NCBI GenBank assembly: GCA_016125275.1
Contig: WGMB01000003.1
Location: forward strand, 930,001-994,000
Direction of reading: 5' to 3'
Length of the DNA stretch: 64,000 nt
Source of the DNA: Acidobacteriota bacterium
GTDB taxonomy: Bacteria > Acidobacteriota > Terriglobia > Bryobacterales > UBA6623
Below the pieces are notes generated by a model. It did not search any database. It saw nothing but the letters and a program-made list of their open reading frames with translations, and was not told the origin of the DNA. The first letter of the stretch is position 1. Every line of letters starts with the position of its first letter. Shown here one piece after another: positions 12,333-21,037 of this stretch. Position numbers and translations under genes: made by a program.

Positions 12333-12426
12333 CTCTCCCTTGGATTCGAGCAACCTGTGGAGCGAAGATCTGCAGCACGAGCAGCGGATCGAACGTTTGA
12401 CGATCGCAAACCCATTCCTGCCTTGA
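12322..12426 (+). pseudogene. VapC (PIN) toxin remnant with central deletion
   Basis: A 34-codon ORF starts at ATG 12322 inside the end of the vapB remnant. It begins MSADSPLDSSN, matching the usual VapC start with its first acidic residue. It then jumps directly to LWSEDLQHEQRIERLTIANP, which matches the usual PIN C-terminus (SEDLQHGQRI...NPF). About 90 middle residues are missing, including the other metal-binding acids, yet the frame stays open. It cannot be an active RNase. The bases from 12427 to 12541 hold nothing I recognise. Confidence 0.7.
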
Positions 12427-12541
12427 GCACTAGGATGCGGGGCGGCGATCGGTTGGCCCGCAATTCCGTGTCGCGTTCCGCGCTCCGGCCGCGCATCAAC
12501 TGGACGACGACGACGCATCGAGGCGTCTGACGGTCCACCCT

Positions 12542-13603
12542 ATGCGCATCCTTGGTAACATTCTCATCGCCCTGGCCGGGCTCCTCTACTTGGTTCCGCT
12601 GCAGCTCATGCTGAGCGACGCGGGCCGCAGGCGCGGTGACGGCGGGGCGGTGTGGGGCTCGATCTTCGTGCTCACGCCGCTATGGCTGCTGCTGACGGCC
12701 GCGCTGTTGGTGGCCGCCGGCCGCGGCGGATTCGACTGGCTGCCCGTGAAGCGAGGATCGCAGTATGCGCTGGTCTTGGTTTCCGGCATCGCGCTGCTGG
12801 TTGTTACGTTCTTCAGCTTCATGAGCAAGGCGGAGCACATCAGCCAACTGCCATGGGTCGTGCGCCTCTTTACGAGCTGGGCCGTCGTCTTGTTTCCGCT
12901 GGTGACGATGGCCTTCCTGGCGTTCGCGCTGAACCCCTCGCTCGGCCCCGGCCTGAAGCCGCCGACGCTGGGGCTGCCCTTTGTCGCCGTCGCCGGTTTC
13001 AGCCTGCTCGCTTGCGGCGGGATGCTGATCGAAGCCATGATCCACGCCCAACAGCAACAACAGGCGCGCGTGGAAGAGGCCGTGGAGGCGGACAATCAGC
13101 GCGACCGAGACATCATGGCCCGGGTCCAGTCCCTCCAGGCCGCCAACGATTTGCCCGAGTTGCTCGGGTTCACGAACCGCTTCGAGAAGCCCGAGATTCG
13201 CCAAGCCGCGATCGCCAAGGTCGAGGCCGATCCGCAGCTCATCGCCCGGCTTGCAGAAACGCTGCAAAGCGGCTGGGCCGAGAAGGGATTGGTGTACCTG
13301 GACGCCTGTGAGGTTTCCGCCGAGGACCGCAAAATTCTGGCCGCGCCGGTGCGGACGGCGATCGAGACGCTGACCGCGGAGGCGAAGGATTCAGTGGAGA
13401 GGACCCACACCTTCTATGCCGAGCAGTTCGACTGGAACACGCGGATCATCCTGTCGGTGGCGGACAAATTTGAAGGAGAGGGATTGGACTATGGGCCCGC
13501 CATCCGGGAGTTTCGGAGAGCCCTGGACTCCGAGCGTACGCGCGACGTACGGCTCAATGCCCGGCAAACCCTGGACCGCTGGCTTGCGAAGCATCCGCAG
13601 TAA
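12542..13603 (+). CDS. Polytopic membrane protein with cytosolic helical tail
   Basis: 353 aa, no family recognised. Five hydrophobic segments occupy roughly residues 3-22, 40-60, 76-94, 107-128 and 142-164. A poly-Gln stretch (AQQQQQARVEEAVE) then begins a long charged helical tail of about 185 residues, which reads like HEAT/helical repeats or coiled coil. The ATG at 12542 has no clear RBS. It is a single gene; a hairpin 20 nt past its stop (13622-13636) may end its transcript. Confidence 0.8.
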   Translation: MRILGNILIALAGLLYLVPLQLMLSDAGRRRGDGGAVWGSIFVLTPLWLLLTAALLVAAGRGGFDWLPVKRGSQYALVLVSGIALLVVTFFSFMSKAEHISQLPWVVRLFTSWAVVLFPLVTMAFLAFALNPSLGPGLKPPTLGLPFVAVAGFSLLACGGMLIEAMIHAQQQQQARVEEAVEADNQRDRDIMARVQSLQAANDLPELLGFTNRFEKPEIRQAAIAKVEADPQLIARLAETLQSGWAEKGLVYLDACEVSAEDRKILAAPVRTAIETLTAEAKDSVERTHTFYAEQFDWNTRIILSVADKFEGEGLDYGPAIREFRRALDSERTRDVRLNARQTLDRWLAKHPQ

Positions 13604-13902
13604 GGGGCGTTGGACGCCGAGCGCCTCGTCGAGGCGGGTCAGTTGGCAAAGAACGGGGGAGAAAATAGGGTGGGCCCCTACGAAGCCGGGACCCTTCTCC
13701 GAAATGCAGCCGGCTGGTTCTATGAGGTACGGTCCGAGGACCGAGGCTAGGGTTTCGATTGGGTGGGCCTCAAACCCATGAAAAGGCCGCGACGGCTCGA
13801 CTTGTCCCACGACGGGGAAACCTGCAGGTGAGACGCCGGGCGGTGGCCGCTGTGCCCGACGCTCTTACTTTTAGGCTATACCCGCCTGTCAAGCGTGCTC
13901 GC
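13604..13902. other. Intergenic stretch with one hairpin
   Basis: 299 nt without a gene. CGCCTCG-T-CGAGGCG at 13622-13636 is a perfect palindrome and could form a small stem after the membrane-protein gene, but no T-run follows. I see no other promoter, repeat or RNA here, and reading frames in it look like chance. Confidence 0.5.
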
Positions 13903-16812
13903 TCAGTCGGCTCGCGGCCCGAAGGTGATCCAGAAGTAGCTCTGCCCGGTGAACTCCACCTTCAGCAGACCGTCTTGCTCTTGGCCGTCGCGGATGTAGT
14001 GGGCCTGCACCTCGTGGATGTGGCTCGCCGTCGCTTCCCCGCGAATCTCGAAGTTGACGCCGTCGAACAGCAGCAGCGGAACGAGAGGGACGTCTCGGAA
14101 GCGATAACCCGCGCTGGAGCCGATGCCGGTCTGCTCGGAGACCTTCCGGTGCCAGACGGAACCGCTGATGGTCTGCGTCGCGGCGTCATAGGTCCCTTCC
14201 ACCCTCTCGGCGTAGAGCCAGCGGTCGCCGCTCGGCGTGGGGGCGCTCGCCCAGGACCCTTCCATGGAGAATGAGCTGCCGTTCCACGCCACGTCCGCGT
14301 ACTTCTCGCCCAGGTCGGACCAGTTGGTGTAGACGACGTTGGGGCAAGCCAGCTCGTCGCCGGAGCTGGGGTCCGTGCAGCGCACCGTGGCCCGCAGGTT
14401 GGCGCGAAGCTCGGGTTGGGTCTGCAACTTAGAGAGGATCTCGTCGGACGCCTCAGCCCTCACGGCGAACAGCAGCTCCACCTCCGAGGCGCCGCTGTAG
14501 GGTGCGACGGCTCGGTGGTTGGCTAACAGGACCCAGATCCGAACGCCGTTTTCCAGAACGATCTCGTTCGGGCTCAGCCGCAACACGGATGCGCCGGACA
14601 CCTCGCCGAGATATCTAAGCGTTTCCGGACCGAAGCCTTCATAGAGCAGCGCCGTGGCATGGTCGGCCCCTTGGGTCAGGCTGACCTCGATGGCCTTGCC
14701 GGCCGGAGTGTCGGCGACCAACTGGACGTAGCCGAACAGCGCGCTCAAGTCGGGCGCGGACGGCCAGGGAAACCTGACGGCCTCGTCCGGCAGGGTCGGA
14801 TCGAGCCCCCTGCGCCACTGGACGCCGTCCTGGAGGAGGACTTCCCCGGAGCTTTCGGGGAACAGACCAGATTCAAAGGAGACGAAGCTCTCCAGGAAGG
14901 CGCCGCCGAAGTCGGGCCACGCGCTCGAGAACTGTAGGCCGGCTTGCTTCAGCGCGTCGACCGGGGTGTTCGACGGAGTCCAGCGCTGGGTGACTCCCGC
15001 GATCCAACCGGCGTCGGCCGGGTCTTCATTGAGGAAGTAGACGAACGAGGCCGCGCCCGCGCCGTGATCCCAAGCGGAGTAGCCCCCGGCGCCACCGCCG
15101 TATTGGAGCGGCCTGTTCAAGAAGAACAGCGAGCTCGCATAGGTTTCCTCGGTGTGGAAGACGAACGTCTGGTCGCTCGGGTCCTGCAATTGCGTTTCGT
15201 CGTACCAGGCGGCGACCGCCTCGTGGAACCAGGTCCAGGGGGTGGCGGGCGCGCCGTGGCGGAACTCGGTCATGCGGTCAGACTGCGCCTGCAGGTAGTG
15301 GCACAGGGTGTGGCCGAGGTTGAGGGACGTCCATTCCGGATCGATCTCCACGGCGATCGCGTTCCGGCGATCGAAGCTCGAGTAGCGAACCGTTCCCGCT
15401 CCGATGGGGGCGGACACGAACGACAAGGGAACGGGCGCGGAGAGGCCGATATCCGTAGTCCGGAAGCCGAGACCGGCGAGCCGCTCCAGATGGCGCCGGA
15501 TCGACGAGTCCAAGCCCTGCACGAGCTCCGTCGGCATGGACCGGTCGTGGCAGGCGTGGAACCTTCCGTCAACCAGGTCTTCGCAGACGATGCCGTAGCT
15601 GATGTAGAGCAGTTGGCGACGCGCCCGGGCCGTGGAGACAGCCTTCGGGGCGGCGTCAGTGGACGTGCGTTGCGGTTCGGCGGCCGCCGCACGCGTCGGC
15701 ACGGCGGCGGAGGCGCGCCCGGCGGAGACCACAGCCTCCAGCAACGTCGCCGCGCCGGTTCCGCCCTCTTCCTCGATCACCAGATACGCCGGCCCGGAGC
15801 CGGTCCCGGCGACGGGCAGGGAGACGGCGATCGGTCCGGCCGTCGAGTCCGGCAGCCCTTCCAGCACGAACAGGGCGGAGTCGGCCGGATAGCTCCCCGA
15901 CCCCTTGGCGGCGTAGAGCGCGATCTGCTCCGTCGCGGCGAAGGCTCCGGCGGGGACGGTGACAGCGGCGTCGCCGACGGCCAAGGCTCCCCCGGCGGAG
16001 GACACGGCGGCCGAGCCCAGGGGCGTGAGGGCGAGGTCGCAATCCAGCGTGACGTTTCGCTGAGAGGAACTGCCGCCGGCGGTCACCGAAATCGCGGCGC
16101 GTCCGGCGGTAGCCGTTTCGGGAATCTGGAAGTTCACCTGGTAGAGCCCCGCAAAGCCCGGCGCCAGTCCGGCGAAGTAGACGCTCGCCGGGGCCCGGTT
16201 GACGGTCACGGCGACGGGTGTGGTCACCCAGCTCAGCGGGTCGCCGCGCCCGGCCTCGCCCGCTGCGACCGGCGGGTCGACGGCGCCCAGGCCGGTTAGG
16301 TAGAGAACCACCCACTCGCCGGCCTGGGCGGGCGCCTGTTCGGACACCAGGGAGCCGTCGACGTGGGCCAGGATCGCCTCGCCCCGTCCGTCCTGCGTCT
16401 TGGTGAATAGGCGGGGCTCCGTAGCCGCCGTTTGCGTGGTGATCGTGTTGCTCGCGCCCTGGGCCGTGAGGACGCGAACCTGGATGGAGGCCGATGCCAA
16501 GTCGAACGGAAGTTGGGCGTTGATCTGGCCGGCGGACACGAAGAACAGCGGCGCTCGCTGGGTCCACAAGCCGTCGTTGATCTCAACGCTCACCCCGAGC
16601 AGCTCCTCGGGCAAGGGGATGCTGCGCGCTGCGTCGACGCCGGGAGCGAGATCCTCCCCGAAGATCGAGAGGATCATGCCCGGGGCGACGGCCGCCGAGT
16701 AGTCGGCGCTGTTGACCACCCCGCCGTCGAAGAGGACCGGGGCCGCGGCGCCAAGGGTCGAGCCGACAACCCAGAGCAGAACGGGCGAGAGAGCGCGAGC
16801 CCAGCGGGTCAC
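13903..16812 (-). CDS. Large exported protein: Solibacter-type domain plus degenerate gluzincin-like region
   Basis: 969 aa from GTG 16812, preceded by GGGAGG (an upstream GTG at 16818 is too close to it). It has a signal peptide (ALSPVLLWVVGSTLGAAA). Residues about 25-255 match the Solibacter C-terminal domain family (TIGR03437-like): GGVVNSADYSAAVAPGMILS, IFGEDLAPG, VSAGQINAQLPF, LTGLGAVDPP, YQVNFQIP. Unusually, it lies at the N-terminus here. A ZU5-like stretch (AVTVPAGAFAATEQIALYA) follows. Residues about 495-600 resemble a gluzincin metallopeptidase with His501, His505 and Glu531 placed like zinc ligands, but the motif is HTLCH, so the catalytic glutamate is a threonine. The C-terminus is beta-rich. 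It is probably a cell-surface or secreted protein, with peptidase activity doubtful. Confidence 0.85.
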   Translation of the reverse strand: MTRWARALSPVLLWVVGSTLGAAAPVLFDGGVVNSADYSAAVAPGMILSIFGEDLAPGVDAARSIPLPEELLGVSVEINDGLWTQRAPLFFVSAGQINAQLPFDLASASIQVRVLTAQGASNTITTQTAATEPRLFTKTQDGRGEAILAHVDGSLVSEQAPAQAGEWVVLYLTGLGAVDPPVAAGEAGRGDPLSWVTTPVAVTVNRAPASVYFAGLAPGFAGLYQVNFQIPETATAGRAAISVTAGGSSSQRNVTLDCDLALTPLGSAAVSSAGGALAVGDAAVTVPAGAFAATEQIALYAAKGSGSYPADSALFVLEGLPDSTAGPIAVSLPVAGTGSGPAYLVIEEEGGTGAATLLEAVVSAGRASAAVPTRAAAAEPQRTSTDAAPKAVSTARARRQLLYISYGIVCEDLVDGRFHACHDRSMPTELVQGLDSSIRRHLERLAGLGFRTTDIGLSAPVPLSFVSAPIGAGTVRYSSFDRRNAIAVEIDPEWTSLNLGHTLCHYLQAQSDRMTEFRHGAPATPWTWFHEAVAAWYDETQLQDPSDQTFVFHTEETYASSLFFLNRPLQYGGGAGGYSAWDHGAGAASFVYFLNEDPADAGWIAGVTQRWTPSNTPVDALKQAGLQFSSAWPDFGGAFLESFVSFESGLFPESSGEVLLQDGVQWRRGLDPTLPDEAVRFPWPSAPDLSALFGYVQLVADTPAGKAIEVSLTQGADHATALLYEGFGPETLRYLGEVSGASVLRLSPNEIVLENGVRIWVLLANHRAVAPYSGASEVELLFAVRAEASDEILSKLQTQPELRANLRATVRCTDPSSGDELACPNVVYTNWSDLGEKYADVAWNGSSFSMEGSWASAPTPSGDRWLYAERVEGTYDAATQTISGSVWHRKVSEQTGIGSSAGYRFRDVPLVPLLLFDGVNFEIRGEATASHIHEVQAHYIRDGQEQDGLLKVEFTGQSYFWITFGPRAD

Positions 16813-16962
16813 AAGCACCTCCCGATCAGGCCAAGGCGGAGCCGATCAGAAAGCTGTGTATTGCACGCCGGCTTCCCTTTCGAGCCCCCAAGCCCCTTGG
16901 CCGAGATTCGGAAACAATGGGCGCCTCGACCCCGAGCGAAACCGGCTACGATGTGACCGGCT

Positions 16963-19098
16963 ATGCGATGGAAGATTGGCGCCGCTGTCGTCTGCGCCGC
17001 CGTGCTGCTGGGCGCGGCGGCCAAGGAGGGCCCTTACTTCGAGGTGGAGAGCGCCGAGGAGCGGGCGAAGCTGCCGGAGTACGAGACGATTCCGGCGGCG
17101 GCGACCTCCGAGCTGACGCCGGCCGCTCGGGAGTATGCCCCGGCGGACTATCGGCGCTGGGAGCGCTCGCACGGCGACCGCGCCTCCAGCCGCTTCTCTT
17201 CGCTCACTCAAATCAACAGGGACAACGTTCGCAACCTGGAGGTCGCCTGGACTTACAATTCCGGCGACGGCAAGGGCCACCTGGAGGCCAACCCGATCGT
17301 GGTGGACGGGGTGCTGTTCGCGCCGACGCCGGGCGATCACATCGTGGCGCTCGACGCCGCCTCCGGCAAGGAGCTGTGGCGCTTCCACGCCGGGGACCGA
17401 CCGGCCTTCCGCGGCCTGACCTACTGGCGCGGCGACGACGGCCTCGGGGCGCGGTTGGCGTTCACGACCCGCAAGAAGCTGTTTGCAATCGACGCCAAGA
17501 CCGGCCGGCCGGTCCCGGGCTTCGGCGACGAGGGCTCGGTTCCGGCCGACGGAACGGTGGCGCCGGCGATCTACGGACACATTCTGGTGGCGCCGCTGTG
17601 GAACGTGGTGAAGGGCTACGACATCCGCGACGGCCGGCAGTTGTGGGAGTTCCACCTGATTCCGCGCGAGGGCGAGCTGGGATACGACACCTGGGACCGT
17701 CCCGACGACGGCGCCAACAACTGGGGCGGCATGGCGCTCGACGCCGAACGCGGCATCGCCTACGTGGCGACGGGGTCGCCGCACCCCAACATCATCGGGC
17801 CGCGCCACCGCGGCCGAAACCTCTTTGCCAACTGCGTGGTGGCGCTCGACGCCAAGACCGGAAAACGGCTGTGGCACTTCCAGGAGATCCGCCACGACAT
17901 TTGGGACCTCGACATCCCCTCGCCGCCCAATCTGGTGACGGTGCGCCGGGACGGCAAGCTGTACGACGCCGTCGCCGCCGTCACCAAGATCGGCAACACG
18001 CTGTTGCTCGACCGGCTAACCGGCAAGCCGCTGTACGACTTCCGCCTGCGCCGGGCGCCGACGTCGAAGCTGCCCGGCGAGCTGACCTGGCCGTATCAAC
18101 CGTTCCTGGAGCTGCCGCAGCCGTTCGCGCCGCAGGAGTTCAACCAAGACGAGGCGACGAACGTGACGCCGTCAGCGCGCGAGGCCGTGCTGGCTCAGCT
18201 CGAAGGGGCCACGATGGGCTGGTTCAAGCCCGTGGAGCTGGGTAAGCCGCACGTCGTCTACGGCATCCACGGCGGCGCGCAGTGGACGGGCGCGGCCTTC
18301 GACCCGCGCAACCAGCGGCTGTACGTGAACTCCAACAATGTGCCGTGGCTGATCAAGGTGGCCGAGGAGGACGGCTCGGCGGCGCCGGACTTCGCCGCCG
18401 ACACGCCGGGCGCCGAGGCCTACCGCAAGCACTGCGCGGTATGCCACGGCGAGAGCATGGAGGGCAAGGGCCACGCGCCGGAGCTGCGCAACGTGCGCCG
18501 GCGGCATCGCGAGGACCAGCTCATCCCGATGATTCGCAACGGCTACGAGGCGATGCCGCCGGTGGCCGGCCTGACGGCGCTGGAGCAGAGCGCGCTGATG
18601 GACTTCTTCTACGGCCGCGAGGCGCCGTCGCGCGGCGGGCCCACGATGGACGACCGGCCGAACTACTACTTCTACGGCTTCAAGAAGCTGCTCGACGACC
18701 AGGGCCGCCCCGGCGGCAAGCCGCCTTGGGGCACGCTGAACGCGATCGACCTCAACACCGGCCGGATCGCCTGGGCGGTTCCGCTGGGCGAGTACCCGGA
18801 GCTGGTCGAAAAGGGTCTGCCGCCGACCGGCACGGAGAATTTCGGCGGGGCCACCGTGACGGCCGGCGGGTTGGTGTTCGTGGCGGGAACCCGCGACAAG
18901 CTGATCCGGGCGTTCGACGCCGACAACGGCCGGGAGCTGTGGCGCCACGCGCTGCCGTTCGGAGGGTTCGCGCCGCCGGCGGTGTACGAGGTCGGCGGCC
19001 GGGAGATGGTGGTGATCGCGGCGACCGGCGGCGGCAAGCTCGGCCATGAGCTCGGCGATGCCTATGTGGCCTTCGCCCTGCCGAAGGCGGCCGAGTAG
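16963..19098 (+). CDS. PQQ-dependent dehydrogenase with haem c domain
   Basis: 711 aa. It has a signal peptide (AAVVCAAVLLGAAA), then an eight-bladed quinoprotein propeller with tryptophan-docking repeats (LDAASGKELWRF, LDAKTGKRLWHF, IDLNTGRIAWAVPLG, FDADNGRELWRHALP). A cytochrome c domain is inserted before the last blades: KHCAVCHGES has CxxCH, and the axial Met is likely in GYEAMPPV. This is the layout of periplasmic glucose/alcohol quinoproteins, which pass electrons from PQQ through haem to the respiratory chain. No PQQ-synthesis genes are in the window. The ATG at 16963 follows a short gap after the divergent exported-protein gene. The exact sugar or alcohol substrate is unknown. Confidence 0.92.
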   Translation: MRWKIGAAVVCAAVLLGAAAKEGPYFEVESAEERAKLPEYETIPAAATSELTPAAREYAPADYRRWERSHGDRASSRFSSLTQINRDNVRNLEVAWTYNSGDGKGHLEANPIVVDGVLFAPTPGDHIVALDAASGKELWRFHAGDRPAFRGLTYWRGDDGLGARLAFTTRKKLFAIDAKTGRPVPGFGDEGSVPADGTVAPAIYGHILVAPLWNVVKGYDIRDGRQLWEFHLIPREGELGYDTWDRPDDGANNWGGMALDAERGIAYVATGSPHPNIIGPRHRGRNLFANCVVALDAKTGKRLWHFQEIRHDIWDLDIPSPPNLVTVRRDGKLYDAVAAVTKIGNTLLLDRLTGKPLYDFRLRRAPTSKLPGELTWPYQPFLELPQPFAPQEFNQDEATNVTPSAREAVLAQLEGATMGWFKPVELGKPHVVYGIHGGAQWTGAAFDPRNQRLYVNSNNVPWLIKVAEEDGSAAPDFAADTPGAEAYRKHCAVCHGESMEGKGHAPELRNVRRRHREDQLIPMIRNGYEAMPPVAGLTALEQSALMDFFYGREAPSRGGPTMDDRPNYYFYGFKKLLDDQGRPGGKPPWGTLNAIDLNTGRIAWAVPLGEYPELVEKGLPPTGTENFGGATVTAGGLVFVAGTRDKLIRAFDADNGRELWRHALPFGGFAPPAVYEVGGREMVVIAATGGGKLGHELGDAYVAFALPKAAE

Positions 19099-19106
19099 GC
19101 TATAGG

Positions 19107-19772
19107 CTAGTCCAGCCAATCGGTTTCGAACTCGCGCTTGTGCTCGGAGCGCCGTCCGGCGAACACCAGGCCCACGCGGTGCCCTTCCTGGATCAGCCGG
19201 GTGTGGCGGACGACGCAGGAGTACGACATCGTCTCGCCGCGCAGCAGCGCCAGCGACCCCACCGGCGGCTCGATCTCGGCGATGACGCCGGCGCCGATCT
19301 CGGAGACGTCGCAGACCTTCACGGTGGTCGACTTGCGCGAGCCGGTGGTGGGGCAGGTCCAGCTCAGGAACGCCGCGCCCTGCACCTTGTCTCGTTCGCG
19401 GCGGCGTTGTTCCCGCTGCACCAAGTAGAGGCCGCTGCGCCACTCGAGCCCGCGCAGGTGGCGGCTGTAGCGCACGGCGGCCCGCTGCATCTCGCCCTGG
19501 TCGCACTGCAGCCAGACCAGCTCGCCGATCGGCAGCTTGTAGTCGGTCAAGACGCCGTAGCCGCCCTCGGAGATGTCGCGCAGTTGCACGATGCTGGTGC
19601 GAATCTGGTCGTCCTCGCCCACTGACAGCAGCTTGGCGACGCCGGGCTCGGGCCGCCGCGGGCTCGTGCGGCGCTCCGGGCGAACCACTCCTCGGGCGAC
19701 GATGGACACAACAGAAACGGGCCGCAGGAGCGGCCGTGTGGAAGAGGATACCACCGCTCGCCGCACGGACAT
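19107..19772 (-). CDS. Tandem PilZ-domain protein
   Basis: 221 aa with two PilZ-like domains. Each has the (D/N)xSxxG element: DISEGGYGV and DVSEIGAGV. Arginine-rich RxxxR candidates precede each: RRTSPRRPEP before the first and QRRRERDKVQGA before the second. PilZ domains bind cyclic di-GMP and control motility, polysaccharide or other surface functions. There is no membrane segment, so it is cytosolic. The N-terminal 25 residues are low complexity, and a later start is possible. It is convergent with the PQQ dehydrogenase, 8 nt apart. Confidence 0.82.
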   Translation of the reverse strand: MSVRRAVVSSSTRPLLRPVSVVSIVARGVVRPERRTSPRRPEPGVAKLLSVGEDDQIRTSIVQLRDISEGGYGVLTDYKLPIGELVWLQCDQGEMQRAAVRYSRHLRGLEWRSGLYLVQREQRRRERDKVQGAAFLSWTCPTTGSRKSTTVKVCDVSEIGAGVIAEIEPPVGSLALLRGETMSYSCVVRHTRLIQEGHRVGLVFAGRRSEHKREFETDWLD

Positions 19773-19802
19773 AGCGGCGCGGGCTCCCGAACAAACCTCG
19801 AA

Positions 19803-20294
19803 TCAGGGCTTGGGACGCAGCTCGGCCATCATGCGGTCGGCGATGGCCTGCATCTGCGCCTGAATGGCCTTGAGATGGGCCTTGCCGACCTCGGCGGTCT
19901 GCTGCGACAGCAGGGGCATTTGCTCCAGAGCCTTCTGGCCGACGGGCGAGCGGTAGAAGGCCGTCAGGGTGCGGGCTTCTTCTTCGGTAAAGGCCTTGGC
20001 ATAGATGTCCACGACCTCGGGCTTCATCTTGGGCCAGGTGAGCTCGGTGCGCAGCAAGGCGTCGGCTTCGGACCAGTACTTGTCGAACACGGCGGACTGT
20101 GCGGCCGTGCCGCCGCCCTTCTGGAAGCCCTGGGCGAAGCTGGCCTTCAGGATCTGTAAATAGTTTTCGGGCACGCGATCGGCTTTGACGGAGAGCAGGA
20201 GATCCTCCACGGCCGCCCGGTGAGAGGCCTGGTCCGCCATCGCGGGCAGCGCGCCGACAACGAAGAAGAGAGAGAAGGCCGCAAAAGTGCGCAT
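19803..20294 (-). CDS. Exported DUF2059 protein
   Basis: 163 aa. It has a clear signal peptide with cleavage after ALPAMA. The C-terminal half carries the DUF2059 signature: YAKAFTEEEARTLTAFYRSP followed by VGQKALEQMPLL. The domain is a small helical periplasmic unit of unknown function. It is monocistronic on the minus strand, 30 nt upstream of the PilZ gene, and might be co-transcribed with it. Confidence 0.88.
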   Translation of the reverse strand: MRTFAAFSLFFVVGALPAMADQASHRAAVEDLLLSVKADRVPENYLQILKASFAQGFQKGGGTAAQSAVFDKYWSEADALLRTELTWPKMKPEVVDIYAKAFTEEEARTLTAFYRSPVGQKALEQMPLLSQQTAEVGKAHLKAIQAQMQAIADRMMAELRPKP

Positions 20295-20350
20295 GTACGG
20301 ATTCTAGCGGTCCGGCGAGCGGGCCGCCCGCGGAGAGGCCGTAACAACGG

Positions 20351-21019
20351 TCACAGGATGCGGACGCCGAGCAGCAACGCGAGCTCCAGAGCCTGGCCGG
20401 CGTCAACGATCACGCCGCGCAGATCGGACGGCAGAACCCGTAGGCCCTCGATCTTGGAGCCCCGCAGGTCCGCGCCCTCGAGCTTGGCGGCCGTCAGCTC
20501 GGCGTTGCGGAGATTGCAGCCCCGCAGGCGGCAGCCGCGCAGGTCGGCGCCATAGAGGTCGGAGTCTTCCAGGTTGCAGCCGTCGAGCTCGCAGGCGCGG
20601 AACGAGGCCTCGCCGAGCTGTGCGTATTGCAGGGCGCAGCCGCGGAAGACGACGCTCTCCCACTCGGTTTGCCGCGCGCGGAGGCCGGCCATGCGACAGT
20701 CGATCAGCTCCACTCGCACCGCGCTGAGCCGGCGCAGCTCCAAGTTGGAGAGGTCGCACTTGGAGAAGCGCGCGTCGAGCCAATGGGCGTTCTCCAGCAG
20801 TCCGCCGGCGAGCTGCGAGCGCTCGACCAGGCAGCCCTCCAGCCGCAGCCGCTCCAGCGCGCGGGCGCTCCAGTCCAGCGCCTCCAGGTGGCGCTCGGAG
20901 AGGTCGATGCGATCGCCCGCCAGCAGCGCCGACGAGCCGTCGAGGGGATCGAGAGGGTCCGGCAGCTCCGGCGGCCGGGCCAGAGGCTTCTGCGGGGAGG
21001 CTGTGTCCTTGCGCGGCAG
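20351..21019 (-). CDS. Pentapeptide-repeat protein in frame with the upstream permease
   Basis: About 222 aa if started at CTG 21019, which has CGGAG eight bases upstream. The open frame begins right after the permease TAG (21040-21038) and contains no ATG or GTG; the only other conventional start is TTG 20743. Because the repeats extend upstream of 20743 (GCLVERSQLAGG, ARFSKCDLSNLELRRL), the longer product is more likely. The region CNLEDSDLYGADLRGCRLRG is the clearest run of A(D/N)LxG-type pentapeptides, forming a right-handed beta-helix. The N-terminal 40 residues are Pro-rich. It follows an ABC exporter in the same operon and might be made by reinitiation, a CTG start or amber readthrough. 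Pentapeptide proteins have varied roles, and none is indicated. Confidence 0.6.
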   Translation of the reverse strand: MPRKDTASPQKPLARPPELPDPLDPLDGSSALLAGDRIDLSERHLEALDWSARALERLRLEGCLVERSQLAGGLLENAHWLDARFSKCDLSNLELRRLSAVRVELIDCRMAGLRARQTEWESVVFRGCALQYAQLGEASFRACELDGCNLEDSDLYGADLRGCRLRGCNLRNAELTAAKLEGADLRGSKIEGLRVLPSDLRGVIVDAGQALELALLLGVRIL

Positions 21020-21037
21020 GGCTGTTGCTCCGCGAAG

